A stretch of 64,000 nucleotides of DNA, from assembly GCA_947561585.1 (NCBI GenBank), contig CANNZV010000439.1, forward strand, positions 326,706-390,705. Direction: 5' to 3'. Source of the stretch: Caprella mutica (lineage: Eukaryota; Arthropoda; Malacostraca; Amphipoda; Caprellidae). Positions 12,166-23,796 of the stretch are shown here, in pieces (positions within the stretch are counted from its first letter, which is position 1; each line of letters begins with the position of its first letter). The notes under the pieces were generated by a model, which made no database searches, was not told where the DNA came from, and saw only the letters and a program-made list of their open reading frames with translations. A program made the translations under genes and the position numbers.

Positions 12166-12604
12166 ACTCAATTTTTCAATGGCATTATTTTAATAACTAT
12201 GAATATCACATATGTATAGTTACTACTATATGTGGTATAGGATATTATGAAGATATTCAATAGGGTGAAAAGCACTCACATACATTTTGGAGCTGCTAAA
12301 CGTCAAGTGTATCACAGAAAAATAGACGCTACACTACCAATTCTGATGTGCTATTACACACTGTAAATTTAAGTCCACCCAACTCGATCTCTGTGCCATT
12401 TAAAACAAATTGTGAAGTATTACATGGTAGCCCTGAATACTGTGATTGGTTTGATAAATGTGTCTGACTTGTGAACAACATACACTGAGTGCTGTGGCGT
12501 TTTCTATAGTGCGAATTTAAGTGGTCCTATATGATCACTTGCCCGGTAAAGAGATATATATACTGTAATTACAATTTTTGAATCACGTACACCTTTAAAT
12601 GTAT

Positions 12605-13005
12605 ATGATAACTCATACATTTCACCGAAGATCGTCGAAGAAATGTCCATTATTATTCGAGGAAGATGAGTCTGTCGTAACTCAGCGATCTTCATCGAAG
12701 ACGTGTCTGCTATAATTCAATCCTGTGATAATTAGCGGAAAATCAGTCTATCATAACGTGTCGATGATCATCGAAGACATGCCTGCTGCAATTCGGGGAA
12801 GATGAGTCTTCCATAACTCGCCGAAGATACATCTACGAGCTGTCTACTGTAAATCAGAGAAGATTAGTCTTCCATAACTCGCCGAAGATACATCTATGAC
12901 CTGCCTGCTGTAATTAAGGGAAGATGAGTCTTCCATAACTCACCGAACATTCATCGAAGAAATCTCCTCTTTAATTCGAGGAAGTAGAATCAACCATGAT
13001 TCGTT
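12605..13005 (+). repeat. ~61-bp satellite, about 6 degenerate units
   Basis: GATGAGTCTTCCATAACTCG and the following CCGAAGATACATCTA recur at 12,801 and 12,862 (period 61). More degenerate units occur on both sides. The array ends just before the 13.1-kb minisatellite. Confidence 0.75.
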
Positions 13006-13130
13006 GAAGATCATTCGATAATCCTATCAGTCAATCGCCGATGAGAATTTATCGGTGTTTCGTCTACGTTTTATTCTCTCTGCCATAAACGATCTTAAAT
13101 CATCGAAGACACTCTCTTAAATGTTATATG

Positions 13131-16100
13131 GGTAGAGTAACATTTTCAGCTAGAGTAACATCTTCAGCTAGAGTAACATCTTCAGCTAGAGTAACAACTG
13201 CAGCTAGAGTAACATCTTCAGCTAGAGTAACATCTTCAGCTAGAGTAACATCTTCGGCTAGAGTAACATCTTCAGCTAGAGTAACATCTTCTGCTAGAGT
13301 AACATCATCAGCTAGAGTAACACCATCAAATAGAGTAACATCTTCAGCTAGAGTAACATCTTCAGCTAGAGTAACATCTTCGGCTAGAGTAACATCTTCA
13401 GCTAGAGTAACATCTTCAGCTAGAGTAACATCTTCGGCTAGAGTAACATCTTTAGCTACAGTAATATCTTCAGCTAGAGTAACATCTTCGGCTAGAGTAA
13501 CATCTTCAGCTAGAGTAATATCTTCAGCTAGAGTAACACCATCAAATAGAGTAACATCTTCAGCTAGGATAACATCTTCAGCTAGAGTAACATCTTCAGC
13601 TAGAGTAACATCTTCAGCTAGAGTAACATCTTCAGCTAAAGTAACATCATCATCTAGAGTAACATCTTCTGCTAGAGTAACATCTTCAGCTAGAGTAGCA
13701 TCTTCAGCTAGAGTAACATCTTCTGCTAGAGTAACATCTTCAGCTAGGGTAACATCTTCAGCTAGAGTAACATCTTCAGCTAGGGTAACATCTTCTGCTA
13801 GAGTAACATCTTCAGCTAGAGTAACATCTTTAGCTAGAGTCACATCTTCAGCTAGAGTAACATCTTCGGCTAGAGTAACATCTTCGGCTAGAGTAACATC
13901 TTCGGCTAGAGTAACATCTTCAGCTAGAGTAACATCTTCAGCTTGAGTAACATCTTCAGCTAGAGTAACCTCTTCGGCTTAAGTAACATCTTCAGTTAGA
14001 GAACCATTTTCAGCTAGAGTAACATCTTCAGCTAGAGTAACATATTCAGTTAGAGTAACATCTTCAGTTAAAGTAACATCTTCAGTTAAAGTAACATCTT
14101 CAGCTAAAGTAACATCTTCAGCTAGAGTAACATCTTCAGCAAGAGAAAAATCTTAAGCTAGAGTAATATCTTCAGCTAGAGTAACATCTTCAGATAGAGT
14201 TACATATCTTCTGCTTGAGGGGAAACATCTTTAGCTAGAGTAGCATCTTCTAATAGAGTAACACCTTCAGCTAGAGTAACATCTTCAGCTAGAGTAACAT
14301 CTTCAGCTAGAGTTACATCTTCTGCTTGAGGGGAAACATCTTCAGCTAGAGTAACATCTTCTAATAGAGTAACATCTTCAGCTTGAGTAACATCTTCAGC
14401 TAGAGTAACAGCTTCAGATAGAGTAAAATCTTCAGCTAAAGTAACATCTTCAACCTGAGTAAAATCTTCAGCTAAAGTAACATCTTCAGCTAGAGTAACA
14501 TCTTCTGCTTTAGGGTAACAGCTTCAGCTAGAGTAACATCTTCAGCTTGAGTAACATCTTCAGCTAGAGTAACATTTTCAGCTAGAGTAACATCTTCAGC
14601 TAGAGTAACATCTTCAGCTAGAGTAACATCTTCAGCTAGAGTAACATCTTCAGCTAGAGTAACATCTTAAGCTAGGGTAACATCTTCAGCTAGAGTAACA
14701 TCTTCAGCTAAAGTAACATCTTCAGCTAGAGTAAAATCTTTGGATAGAGTAAAATCTTCGGTTAGAGTAACATCTTCAGCTAGAGTAACATCTTTAACTA
14801 GAGTAACATCTTCAGCTAGAGTAACATCTTCAGCTAGAGTAACATCTTCAGCTAGAGTAACATCTTCGGCTAGAGTAACATCTTCAGCTAGAGTAACATC
14901 TTCTGCTAGAGTAACATCATCAGCTAGAGTAACACCATCAAATAGAGTAACATCTTCAGCTAGGGTAACATCTTCAGCTAGAGCAACATCTTCTGCTAGA
15001 GTAACATCTTCAGCTAGAGTAACATCTTCAGCTAGGGTAACATCATCAGCTAGAGTAACATCTTCGGCTAGAGTAACATCTTCAGCTAAAGTAATATCTT
15101 CAGCTAGAGTAACATCTTCTGCTACAGTAACCTCTCCAGCTAGAGTAACACCATCAAATAAAGTAACATCTTCAGCTAGGATAACATCTTCAGCTAGAGT
15201 AACATCTTCAGCTAGAGTAACATCTTCAGCTAGAGTAACATCTTCAGCTTAAGTAACATCATCAGCTAGAGTAACATCTTCTGCTAGAGTAACATCTTCA
15301 GCTAGAGTAGCATCTTCAGCTAGAGTAACATCTTCTGCTAGAGTAACATCTTAAGCTAGGGTAACATCTTCAGCTAGAGTAACATCTTCAGCTAGAATAA
15401 CATCTTCTGCTAGAGTAACATCTTCAGCTAGAGTAACATCTTTAGCTAGAGTCACATCTTCAGCTAGAGTAACATCTTCGGTTAGAGTAACAACTTCGGC
15501 TAGAGTAACATCTTCAGCTAGAGTAACATCTTCAGCTTGAGTAACATCTTCAGCTAGAGTAACATCTTCAGTTAAAGTAACATCTTCAGCTAGAGTAACA
15601 TCTTCAGCTAGAGTAACATCTTCAGCTAGAGTAACATCTTCAGCTAGAGTAACATCTTCTGCTAGAGTAACATCTTCAGCTAGAGTAACATCTTTAGCTA
15701 GAGTCACATCTTCAGCTAGGGTAACATCTTCGGTTAGAGTAACATCTTCGGCTAGAGTAACATCTTCAGCTAGAGTAACATCTTCAGCTTGAGTAACATC
15801 TTCAGCTAGAGTTACATCTTCTGCTTGAGGGGAAACATCTTCAGCTAGAGTAACATCTTCTAATAGAGTAACACCTTCAGCTAGAGTAACATCTTCAGCT
15901 AGAGTAACATCTTCAGCTAGAGTAACAGCTTCAGCTAGAGTAAAATCTTCAGCTAAAGTAACATCTTCAACTAGAGTAGAATCTTCAGCTAGAGTAACAT
16001 CTTCTAATAGAGTAACACCTTCTGCTTTAGGGTAACAGCTTCAGCTAGAGTAGCATCTTCAGCTTGAGTAACATCTTCAGCTAGAGTAACATTTTCAGCT

Positions 16101-19100
16101 AGAGTAACATCTTCAACTAGAGTAAAATCTTCAGCTAGAGTAACATCTTCAGCTAGAGTAACATCTTCAGCTAGAGTAACATCTTAAGCTAGGGTAGCAT
16201 CTTCAGCTTGAGTAACATCTTCAGCTAGAGTAACATTTTCAGCTAGAGTAACATCTTGAGGTAGAGTAACATCTTCAGCTAGAGAAGAATTTTCAGCTAG
16301 AGTAACATATTTAGCTAGGGTATCATCTCCAGCTAGAGTAACATCTTCAGCTAGAGTAACATCTTCAGCTAGGGTGACATCTCTAGCTAGAGTAACATCT
16401 TCAACTAGAGTAACATCTTCAGCTAGGGTAACATCTTCAGCTAGAGCAACATCTTCAGCTAGGGTAACATCTCCAGCTAGAGTAACATCTTCTGCTAGAG
16501 TAACATCTTCAGCTAGAGTAGCATCTTCAGCTAGAGTAACATCTTCTGCTAGAGTAACATCTTCAGCTAGGGTAACATCTTCAGCTAGAGTAACATCTTC
16601 AGCTAGGGTAACATCTTCTGCTAGAGTAACATCTTCAGCTAGAGTAACATCTTTAGCTAGAGTCACATCTTCAGCTAGAGTAACATCTTCGGCTAGAGTA
16701 ACATCTTCGGCTAGAGTAACATCTTCGGCTAGAGTAACATCTTCAGCTAGAGTAACATCTTCAGCTTGAGTAACATCTTCAGCTAGAGTAACCTCTTCGG
16801 CTTAAGTAACATCTTCAGTTAGAGAACCATTTTCAGCTAGAGTAACATCTTCAGCTAGAGTAACATATTCAGTTAGAGTAACATCTTCAGTTAAAGTAAC
16901 ATCTTCAGTTAAAGTAACATCTTCAGCTAAAGTAACATCTTCAGCTAGAGTAACATCTTCAGCAAGAGAAAAATCTTAAGCTAGAGTAATATCTTCAGCT
17001 AGAGTAACATCTTCAGATAGAGTTACATATCTTCTGCTTGAGGGGAAACATCTTTAGCTAGAGTAGCATCTTCTAATAGAGTAACACCTTCAGCTAGAGT
17101 AACATCTTCAGCTAGAGTAACATCTTCAGCTAGAGTTACATCTTCTGCTTGAGGGGAAACATCTTCAGCTAGAGTAACATCTTCTAATAGAGTAACATCT
17201 TCAGCTTGAGTAACATCTTCAGCTAGAGTAACAGCTTCAGATAGAGTAAAATCTTCAGCTAAAGTAACATCTTCAACCTGAGTAAAATCTTCAGCTAAAG
17301 TAACATCTTCAGCTAGAGTAACATCTTCTGCTTTAGGGTAACAGCTTCAGCTAGAGTAACATCTTCAGCTTGAGTAACATCTTCAGCTAGAGTAACATTT
17401 TCAGCTAGAGTAACATCTTCAGCTAGAGTAACATCTTCAGCTAGAGTAACATCTTCAGCTAGAGTAACATCTTCAGCTAGAGTAACATCTTAAGCTAGGG
17501 TAACATCTTCAGCTAGAGTAACATCTTCAGCTAAAGTAACATCTTCAGCTAGAGTAAAATCTTTGGATAGAGTAAAATCTTCGGTTAGAGTAACATCTTC
17601 AGCTAGAGTAACATCTTTAACTAGAGTAACATCTTCAGCTAGAGTAACATCTTCAGCTAGAGTAACATCTTCAGCTAGAGTAACATCTTCGGCTAGAGTA
17701 ACATCTTCAGCTAGAGTAACATCTTCTGCTAGAGTAACATCATCAGCTAGAGTAACACCATCAAATAGAGTAACATCTTCAGCTAGGGTAACATCTTCAG
17801 CTAGAGCAACATCTTCTGCTAGAGTAACATCTTCAGCTAGAGTAACATCTTCAGCTAGGGTAACATCATCAGCTAGAGTAACATCTTCGGCTAGAGTAAC
17901 ATCTTCAGCTAAAGTAATATCTTCAGCTAGAGTAACATCTTCTGCTACAGTAACCTCTCCAGCTAGAGTAACACCATCAAATAAAGTAACATCTTCAGCT
18001 AGGATAACATCTTCAGCTAGAGTAACATCTTCAGCTAGAGTAACATCTTCAGCTAGAGTAACATCTTCAGCTTAAGTAACATCATCAGCTAGAGTAACAT
18101 CTTCTGCTAGAGTAACATCTTCAGCTAGAGTAGCATCTTCAGCTAGAGTAACATCTTCTGCTAGAGTAACATCTTAAGCTAGGGTAACATCTTCAGCTAG
18201 AGTAACATCTTCAGCTAGAATAACATCTTCTGCTAGAGTAACATCTTCAGCTAGAGTAACATCTTTAGCTAGAGTCACATCTTCAGCTAGAGTAACATCT
18301 TCGGTTAGAGTAACAACTTCGGCTAGAGTAACATCTTCAGCTAGAGTAACATCTTCAGCTTGAGTAACATCTTCAGCTAGAGTAACATCTTCAGTTAAAG
18401 TAACATCTTCAGCTAGAGTAACATCTTCAGCTAGAGTAACATCTTCAGCTAGAGTAACATCTTCAGCTAGAGTAACATCTTCTGCTAGAGTAACATCTTC
18501 AGCTAGAGTAACATCTTTAGCTAGAGTCACATCTTCAGCTAGGGTAACATCTTCGGTTAGAGTAACATCTTCGGCTAGAGTAACATCTTCAGCTAGAGTA
18601 ACATCTTCAGCTTGAGTAACATCTTCAGCTAGAGTTACATCTTCTGCTTGAGGGGAAACATCTTCAGCTAGAGTAACATCTTCTAATAGAGTAACACCTT
18701 CAGCTAGAGTAACATCTTCAGCTAGAGTAACATCTTCAGCTAGAGTAACAGCTTCAGCTAGAGTAAAATCTTCAGCTAAAGTAACATCTTCAACTAGAGT
18801 AGAATCTTCAGCTAGAGTAACATCTTCTAATAGAGTAACACCTTCTGCTTTAGGGTAACAGCTTCAGCTAGAGTAGCATCTTCAGCTTGAGTAACATCTT
18901 CAGCTAGAGTAACATTTTCAGCTAGAGTAACATCTTCAACTAGAGTAAAATCTTCAGCTAGAGTAACATCTTCAGCTAGAGTAACATCTTCAGCTAGAGT
19001 AACATCTTAAGCTAGGGTAGCATCTTCAGCTTGAGTAACATCTTCAGCTAGAGTAACATTTTCAGCTAGAGTAACATCTTGAGGTAGAGTAACATCTTCA

Positions 19101-21085
19101 GCTAGAGAAGAATTTTCAGCTAGAGTAACATATTTAGCTAGGGTATCATCTCCAGCTAGAGTAACATCTTCAGCTAGAGTAACATCTTCAGCTAGGGTGA
19201 CATCTCTAGCTAGAGTAACATCTTCAACTAGAGTAACATCTTCAGCTAGGGTAACATCTTCAGCTAGAGCAACATCTTCAGCTAGGGTAACATCTCCAGC
19301 TAGAGTAACATCTTCAGCTAGAGTAACATCTTCAGCTAGAATAACATCTTAATCTAGAGTAACATCTTCAGCTGGAGTAACATCTTCAGCTGGAGTAACA
19401 TCTTCAGTTAGAGCAACATCTTCAGCTCGAGTAACATCTTCAGCTAGGGTAACATTTTCAGCTAGAGTAACATCTTCAGCTAGAGTAACATCCTCAGCTA
19501 TGGTAATATCTTCAGCTAGAGTAACATCTTCAGCTAGAGTGACATCTTCAGCTAGAGTAACATCTTCAGCTAGAGTAACATCTTCAGCTAGAGTAACATC
19601 TTCAGCTAGAGTAACATCTTCAGCTAAAATTACATCTGCAGCTAGAGTAACATCTTCAGCTAGGGTAACATCTTCAGCTAGAGTAACATCTTCAGCTAGG
19701 GTAACATATTCAGCTAGGGTAACATCTTCAGTTAGAATAACTTCTTCAGCTAGAGTAACATCTTCAGCTAGAGTAACATATGCAGCTAGAGTAACATCTT
19801 CAGCTAGGGCAACATCTTCAGCTAGAGTAACATCTTCAGCTAGGGTAAAATCTTCAGCTAGAGTAACATCTTCAGCTAGAGTAACATCTTCAGCTTGAGA
19901 AACATCTTCAGCTAGAGTAACATCTCCAGCTAGAGTAACATCTTCAGCTAGAGTAACATCTTCAGCTAGAGTAACATCTTCAGCTTGAGAAACATCTTCA
20001 GCTAGAGTAACATCTTCAGCTAGAGTAACATCTTCAGCTAGAGTAACATCTTCAGCTTGAGAAACATCTTCAGCTAGAGTAACATCTTCAGCTAGGGCAA
20101 CATATTCAGCTAGAGTAACATCTTCAGTTAGAGTAACATCTTTTGCTTAAGGATAACATCTTCAGCTAGAGTAACATCTTCAGCTAGAGTAACATCTTCA
20201 GCTTTGGGTTAACATCTTCAGCTAGAGTAACATCTTCAGCTAGAGTAACATCTTCAGCTAGAGTAACATCTTCAGCTAGAGTAACATCTTCAGCTAGAGT
20301 AACATCTTCAGCTCGAGTAACATCTTCAGCTAGGGTAACATTTTCAGCTAGAGTAACATCTTCAGCTAGAGTAACATCCTCAGCTATGGTAATATCTTCA
20401 GCTAGAGTAACATATTCAGCTAGAGTAACATCTTCAGCTAGAGTAACATCTTCAGCTAGAGTAACATCTTCAGCTAGAGTAACATCTTCAGCTAGAGTAA
20501 CATCTTCAGCTAAAATTACATCTGCAGCTAGAGTAACATCTTCAGCTAGGGTAACATCTTCAGATAGAGTAACATCTTCAGCTAGGGTAACATATTCAGC
20601 TAGGGTAACATCTTCAGTTAGAATAACTTCTTCAGCTAGAGTAACATCTTCAGCTAGAGTAACATATGCAGCTAGAGTAACATCTTCAGCTAGGGCAACA
20701 GCTTCAGCTAGAGTAACATCTTCAGCTAGGGTAAAATCTTCAGCTAGAGTAACATCTTCAGCTAGAGTAACATCTTCAGCTTGAGAAACATCTTCAGCTA
20801 GAGTAACATCTCCAGCTAGAGTAACATCTTCAGCTAGAGTAACATCTTCAGCTAGAGTAACATCTTCAGCTTGAGAAACATCTTCAGCTAGAGTAACATC
20901 TTCAGCTAGAGTAACATCTTCAGCTAGAGTAACATCTTAAGCTAGGGTAACAACTTCAGCTTGAGTAACATCTTCAGCTAGAGTAACATTTTCAGCTAGA
21001 GTAACATCTTGAGGTAGAGTAACATCTTCAGCTAGAGAAGAATTTTCAGCTAGAGTAACATATTTAGCTAGGGTATCATCTCCAG
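13131..21085 (+). repeat. 18-bp minisatellite, main block
   Basis: About 8 kb of ACATCTTCAGCTAGAGTA variants. The common substitutions are TCTTCGGC, TCTTCTGC, CATCAAATA and GCTTGAG. Higher-order structure is clear: 13,660-16,482 is repeated at 16,483-19,305 with a constant offset of 2,823 bp, checked at several private variants such as the CTTTGGATAG unit. From 19,003 a second unit of 1,930 bp begins, itself containing two sub-blocks offset by 886 bp. Open frames of 118-272 codons on both strands (RVTSSA on plus, EDVTLA on minus) are a by-product of the period and carry no support as genes. Confidence 0.95.
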
Positions 21086-21789
21086 CCCAAGCAACCACAG
21101 TTAATGGGGCCAATGTGGGCACTAGGTGCCATTCAAGCCCGTAATCTGATGACAAATCATATTGCTACTGTGTGGTCATTTACAAAATGGGCCAACGAGG
21201 TGACAGCATAGGCTACTAATGTTGAAATCATCTTGACCCAAGATGTTGTCGAGGTTGATGGGGCCAAGGTCGTAAAAGAACTGGCAAGCTGTATTGAAAT
21301 CAACTTGGTACTAGGTGGTTCCAATGTGACATATGTCACTACCACATTAGTACTGTGTGGTCATTTACAAACTGGGCCCACATGGTGACAGCATGGGTAG
21401 CTAATGTTGAAACCATCTTGGTATAAGATGATGCCGAGGATGATTGGGCCAGGGTCGAAAAAGCACTGGCAACCAATATTGAAATTACTTTGGTACTAGG
21501 TGGTTTCCATGTGCTAAATATGGCACTACCATATTGAACCCATCAGGTCACAATAAATAAATCATAAGGTTTAATAAATTACTTTTGAAGCCTTGAATAG
21601 ATTAATAATAGAACATTGTTATTAATAAATTGAATATCATAATGATTAATACATATAAAAGTCATCTTCTAGTTTTTCATTTATTTATTCGTAGATCGTT
21701 ACAACAGAAGAGTAGAACGAACTTAAAAAACCTATCCATTAAAAAGGTGATTAAACAGTAACATTAAACAATACATCTAGCTTTATATC

Positions 21790-22044
21790 TAGCAATATTT
21801 TTATTGGACGAAGGTCCCCGTCGATGAAGCAGATTATCTCTAGGTTTTAGCTACTTCTTTAAAAAAAAAAAAAAAAATCTGTTATAATAAATGGATCAAA
21901 TATCTTCTTTATTTTTGTGTTTATTTAAGATTTTAATTGTCCCATAAGCACTAGCTTCAAGGGGCTGCTTCCCTTTAATAGTATGAAATTAGCATATGTT
22001 GTCCAATTACATTTTCGTGAGCAATAAACAAACAAACAAACAAG
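21790..22044 (+). mobile_element. 255-bp insertion in transposon copy 1, retroposon-like
   Basis: Copy 2 (42,240-42,330) runs straight through this site, while copy 1 has 255 extra bases. The extra segment ends in GAGCAATAAACAAACAAACA, a short tandem tail typical of SINE or LINE 3' ends, so a retroposed insertion is likely. It also holds a poly(A) run near 21,860. Confidence 0.6.
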
Positions 22045-22314
22045 TATAAAGAGTTATTATAATATAGTATAGAATAGTTATATATGATATTACAACTAAC
22101 ATGACTATAATAAAAAGCTGACTATAACCCTGATATCAAAACAAAATTTATTATCTATGGAAATGGTCTCAATCGAATTACATAGCTAAGAAAGACAAGA
22201 ATACAATAATTCAGTGAGAGGTCTAATAATTTACATCCTTGGCTATGATTTCGTCCACATTCTGTTGTGCCTATCTCTCCTTCCGTTATTGCAGAACTGC
22301 CTTGTCTATACCTC

Positions 22315-22936
22315 TCAAAATTTGAAGCTTTTCTTATGGCGATGGTAATGACCTCTACCCTGAAAAAGAAAATATTAATTACTCAATCAATTCTCAATAT
22401 CACTTGCAGAATTCCGTAGCTGTATTTATTTCAGTTACATTAATTATATACCTATATTTAAATATTTACTATACTTGCAAGCAAATTTTGTAATTATCAG
22501 AAATGAACAAAAGTACGTGTATCCAAATTTGTTGTAACTCACATGTTGTCTCTGTAACTATTTTTAAATTAAATAATAGGTGCCTACATACCTAGATGAT
22601 GGTTATATACTTTCAGAAATCGAATCGCATTTCAAATTTAAATTATTATATTTAAAGAGAAATTTAAAATTATTAATATTTCATGGTAAGTTCCCAGTTA
22701 TCGGACGTTTTCACGTTTTCGATCACGTTTGAAAAATTATTATCATTTAATCTTCAAGTTGCTGTAGTACTTTATTTCTATAAAGATCGAGAAAAAGTGA
22801 CACCATAAGATAAATTAATAACTCGAAAAGCTCGGTACCTAATTAGGTACTGCACCTATAGAAGCAGGCAATAACTATATCGAATACACTATATAAAATA
22901 ACTATTAAGTATATTTAAAAAACTTCAACTCACCAT
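22315..22936 (-). CDS. Spliced 15-codon mini-ORF carried by transposon copy 1
   Basis: On the minus strand an ATG (22,934-22,936) is followed at once by a GTGAGT donor. The acceptor TTTTTCAG ends at 22,360. Exon 2 (22,359-22,315) then reads GRGHYHRHKKSFKF and TGA. Copy 2 keeps the same ATG, both splice sites, the same residues and the same stop, with a C/T change that is synonymous. An AATAAATAAA signal lies downstream (complement near 21,678-21,690). The 16-bp palindrome CCTTAATTAATTAAGG lies just upstream of the ATG in both copies. The peptide is basic and His-rich and matches no family I know. It may be the captured 5' part of a host gene or the leader of a non-coding RNA. Confidence 0.35.
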
Positions 22937-23796
22937 TTTATAACTTTAAATAGGCCGCAGGGTGCAGTTTTGAAGAATTTCCTTAATTAATTAAGGGAAT
23001 TAAAATACTTATACCTCCTCCAACGAAAAGCACTAACAAACTACCTGAATTTTAAAATTTCACTATGTATAACCGAAATACAAAGCAGGCTCATACCGGA
23101 AACAAATATGTTCACTTATTCAGTTTAGGATTGCATATTATCCTCTATTCGTAATTTATCATATAAATATTTTCATATAAATATAAATATTTCACAATTA
23201 GCTAACAGTAGCTAATTAAAAATATAGCCAAGCTTCATAGAAACTAGTATCTGGCAACCACGCTACAAAATCACTCAGTGCCACTCACCCTTCGTTATCA
23301 TTTTACACATCATATAGCTTATTTACTTATACTTTATATTAAAATTGTGTTATTTAAAAAATATAAATTCTAAACCTTGAAACTAAAACTTTACCTCTTT
23401 ATCGTTCTTGTGATCATCTTCGTTTAGTCACTTAAACTTAGTATTAAAAAAATAGTTTTGCTGAACAATTAATAATTTAATATTAATTTGAAGACATTTT
23501 ATAAATTGCGATTGATTGAATCCTTCCTATTTCAGGAAATGGTCTTTCCAATATGTTAATAAAGCTTCCGCCATATAATGTTGATAGGCTATATAGTAAT
23601 CAGGTTTGGCCAATATGACAATTCAATGGGATGGATTTCCAACATTGAACCAATCTTCTCCCAAGGTAACATTCCATGAGAATGGAAAACCACATTATCC
23701 CCATGTAATTTCTAGGCTACTTTTCAGTCTGTCATCTCTTGCCCATCTAACCATCTAGTGCCCATGTTGGCACAATGTGTCATGGTTGCTTGGGAG

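Larger units (their letters stand above)
9921..12553. mobile_element. Candidate 2.6-kb TIR element
   Basis: The left end CCCTTTACCGGGC is matched by the right end GCCCGGTAAAGAG, and AT-rich ATAT flanks both. Inside each end lie further copies of AAGTGATCATATATGAT-type palindromic words (about 10,103, 12,058-12,160 and 12,530). The inner 10.5-11.8 kb is a compositionally distinct block. Mutual orientation and shared flanks argue for one element, but no transposase is readable. Confidence 0.4.
21086..23794. mobile_element. TIR transposon with CCCAAGCAACCA ends, copy 1
   Basis: The ends are CCCAAGCAACCA and TGGTTGCTTGGG. Imperfect similarity continues inwards for about 43 bp, to GGGCACTAG. AG directly flanks both sides (21,084-21,085; 23,795-23,796). 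The empty site exists inside the same window: the 1,930-bp array duplicate reads CATCTCCAGCTAGAG at 19,147-19,161 with a single AG. A 185-bp tandem repeat occupies 21,120-21,530. A mini-gene lies on the minus strand. No transposase is readable, so the copy is presumably non-autonomous. It carries its own 255-bp insertion at 21,790-22,044. Copy 2 is at 40,492-42,999 in opposite orientation. The superfamily is not assigned. Confidence 0.9.

Noticed and set aside
13124..13946. Overlapping 239- and 272-codon proteins on opposite strands
   Set aside because: Both follow from the 18-bp period. Coding on both strands over the same repeat is not credible.
21157..21345. 62-codon protein conserved between transposon copies
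   Set aside because: It lies in the 185-bp internal tandem repeat, whose period is not a multiple of three. Similarity follows from the copies being recent, so coding is not supported.
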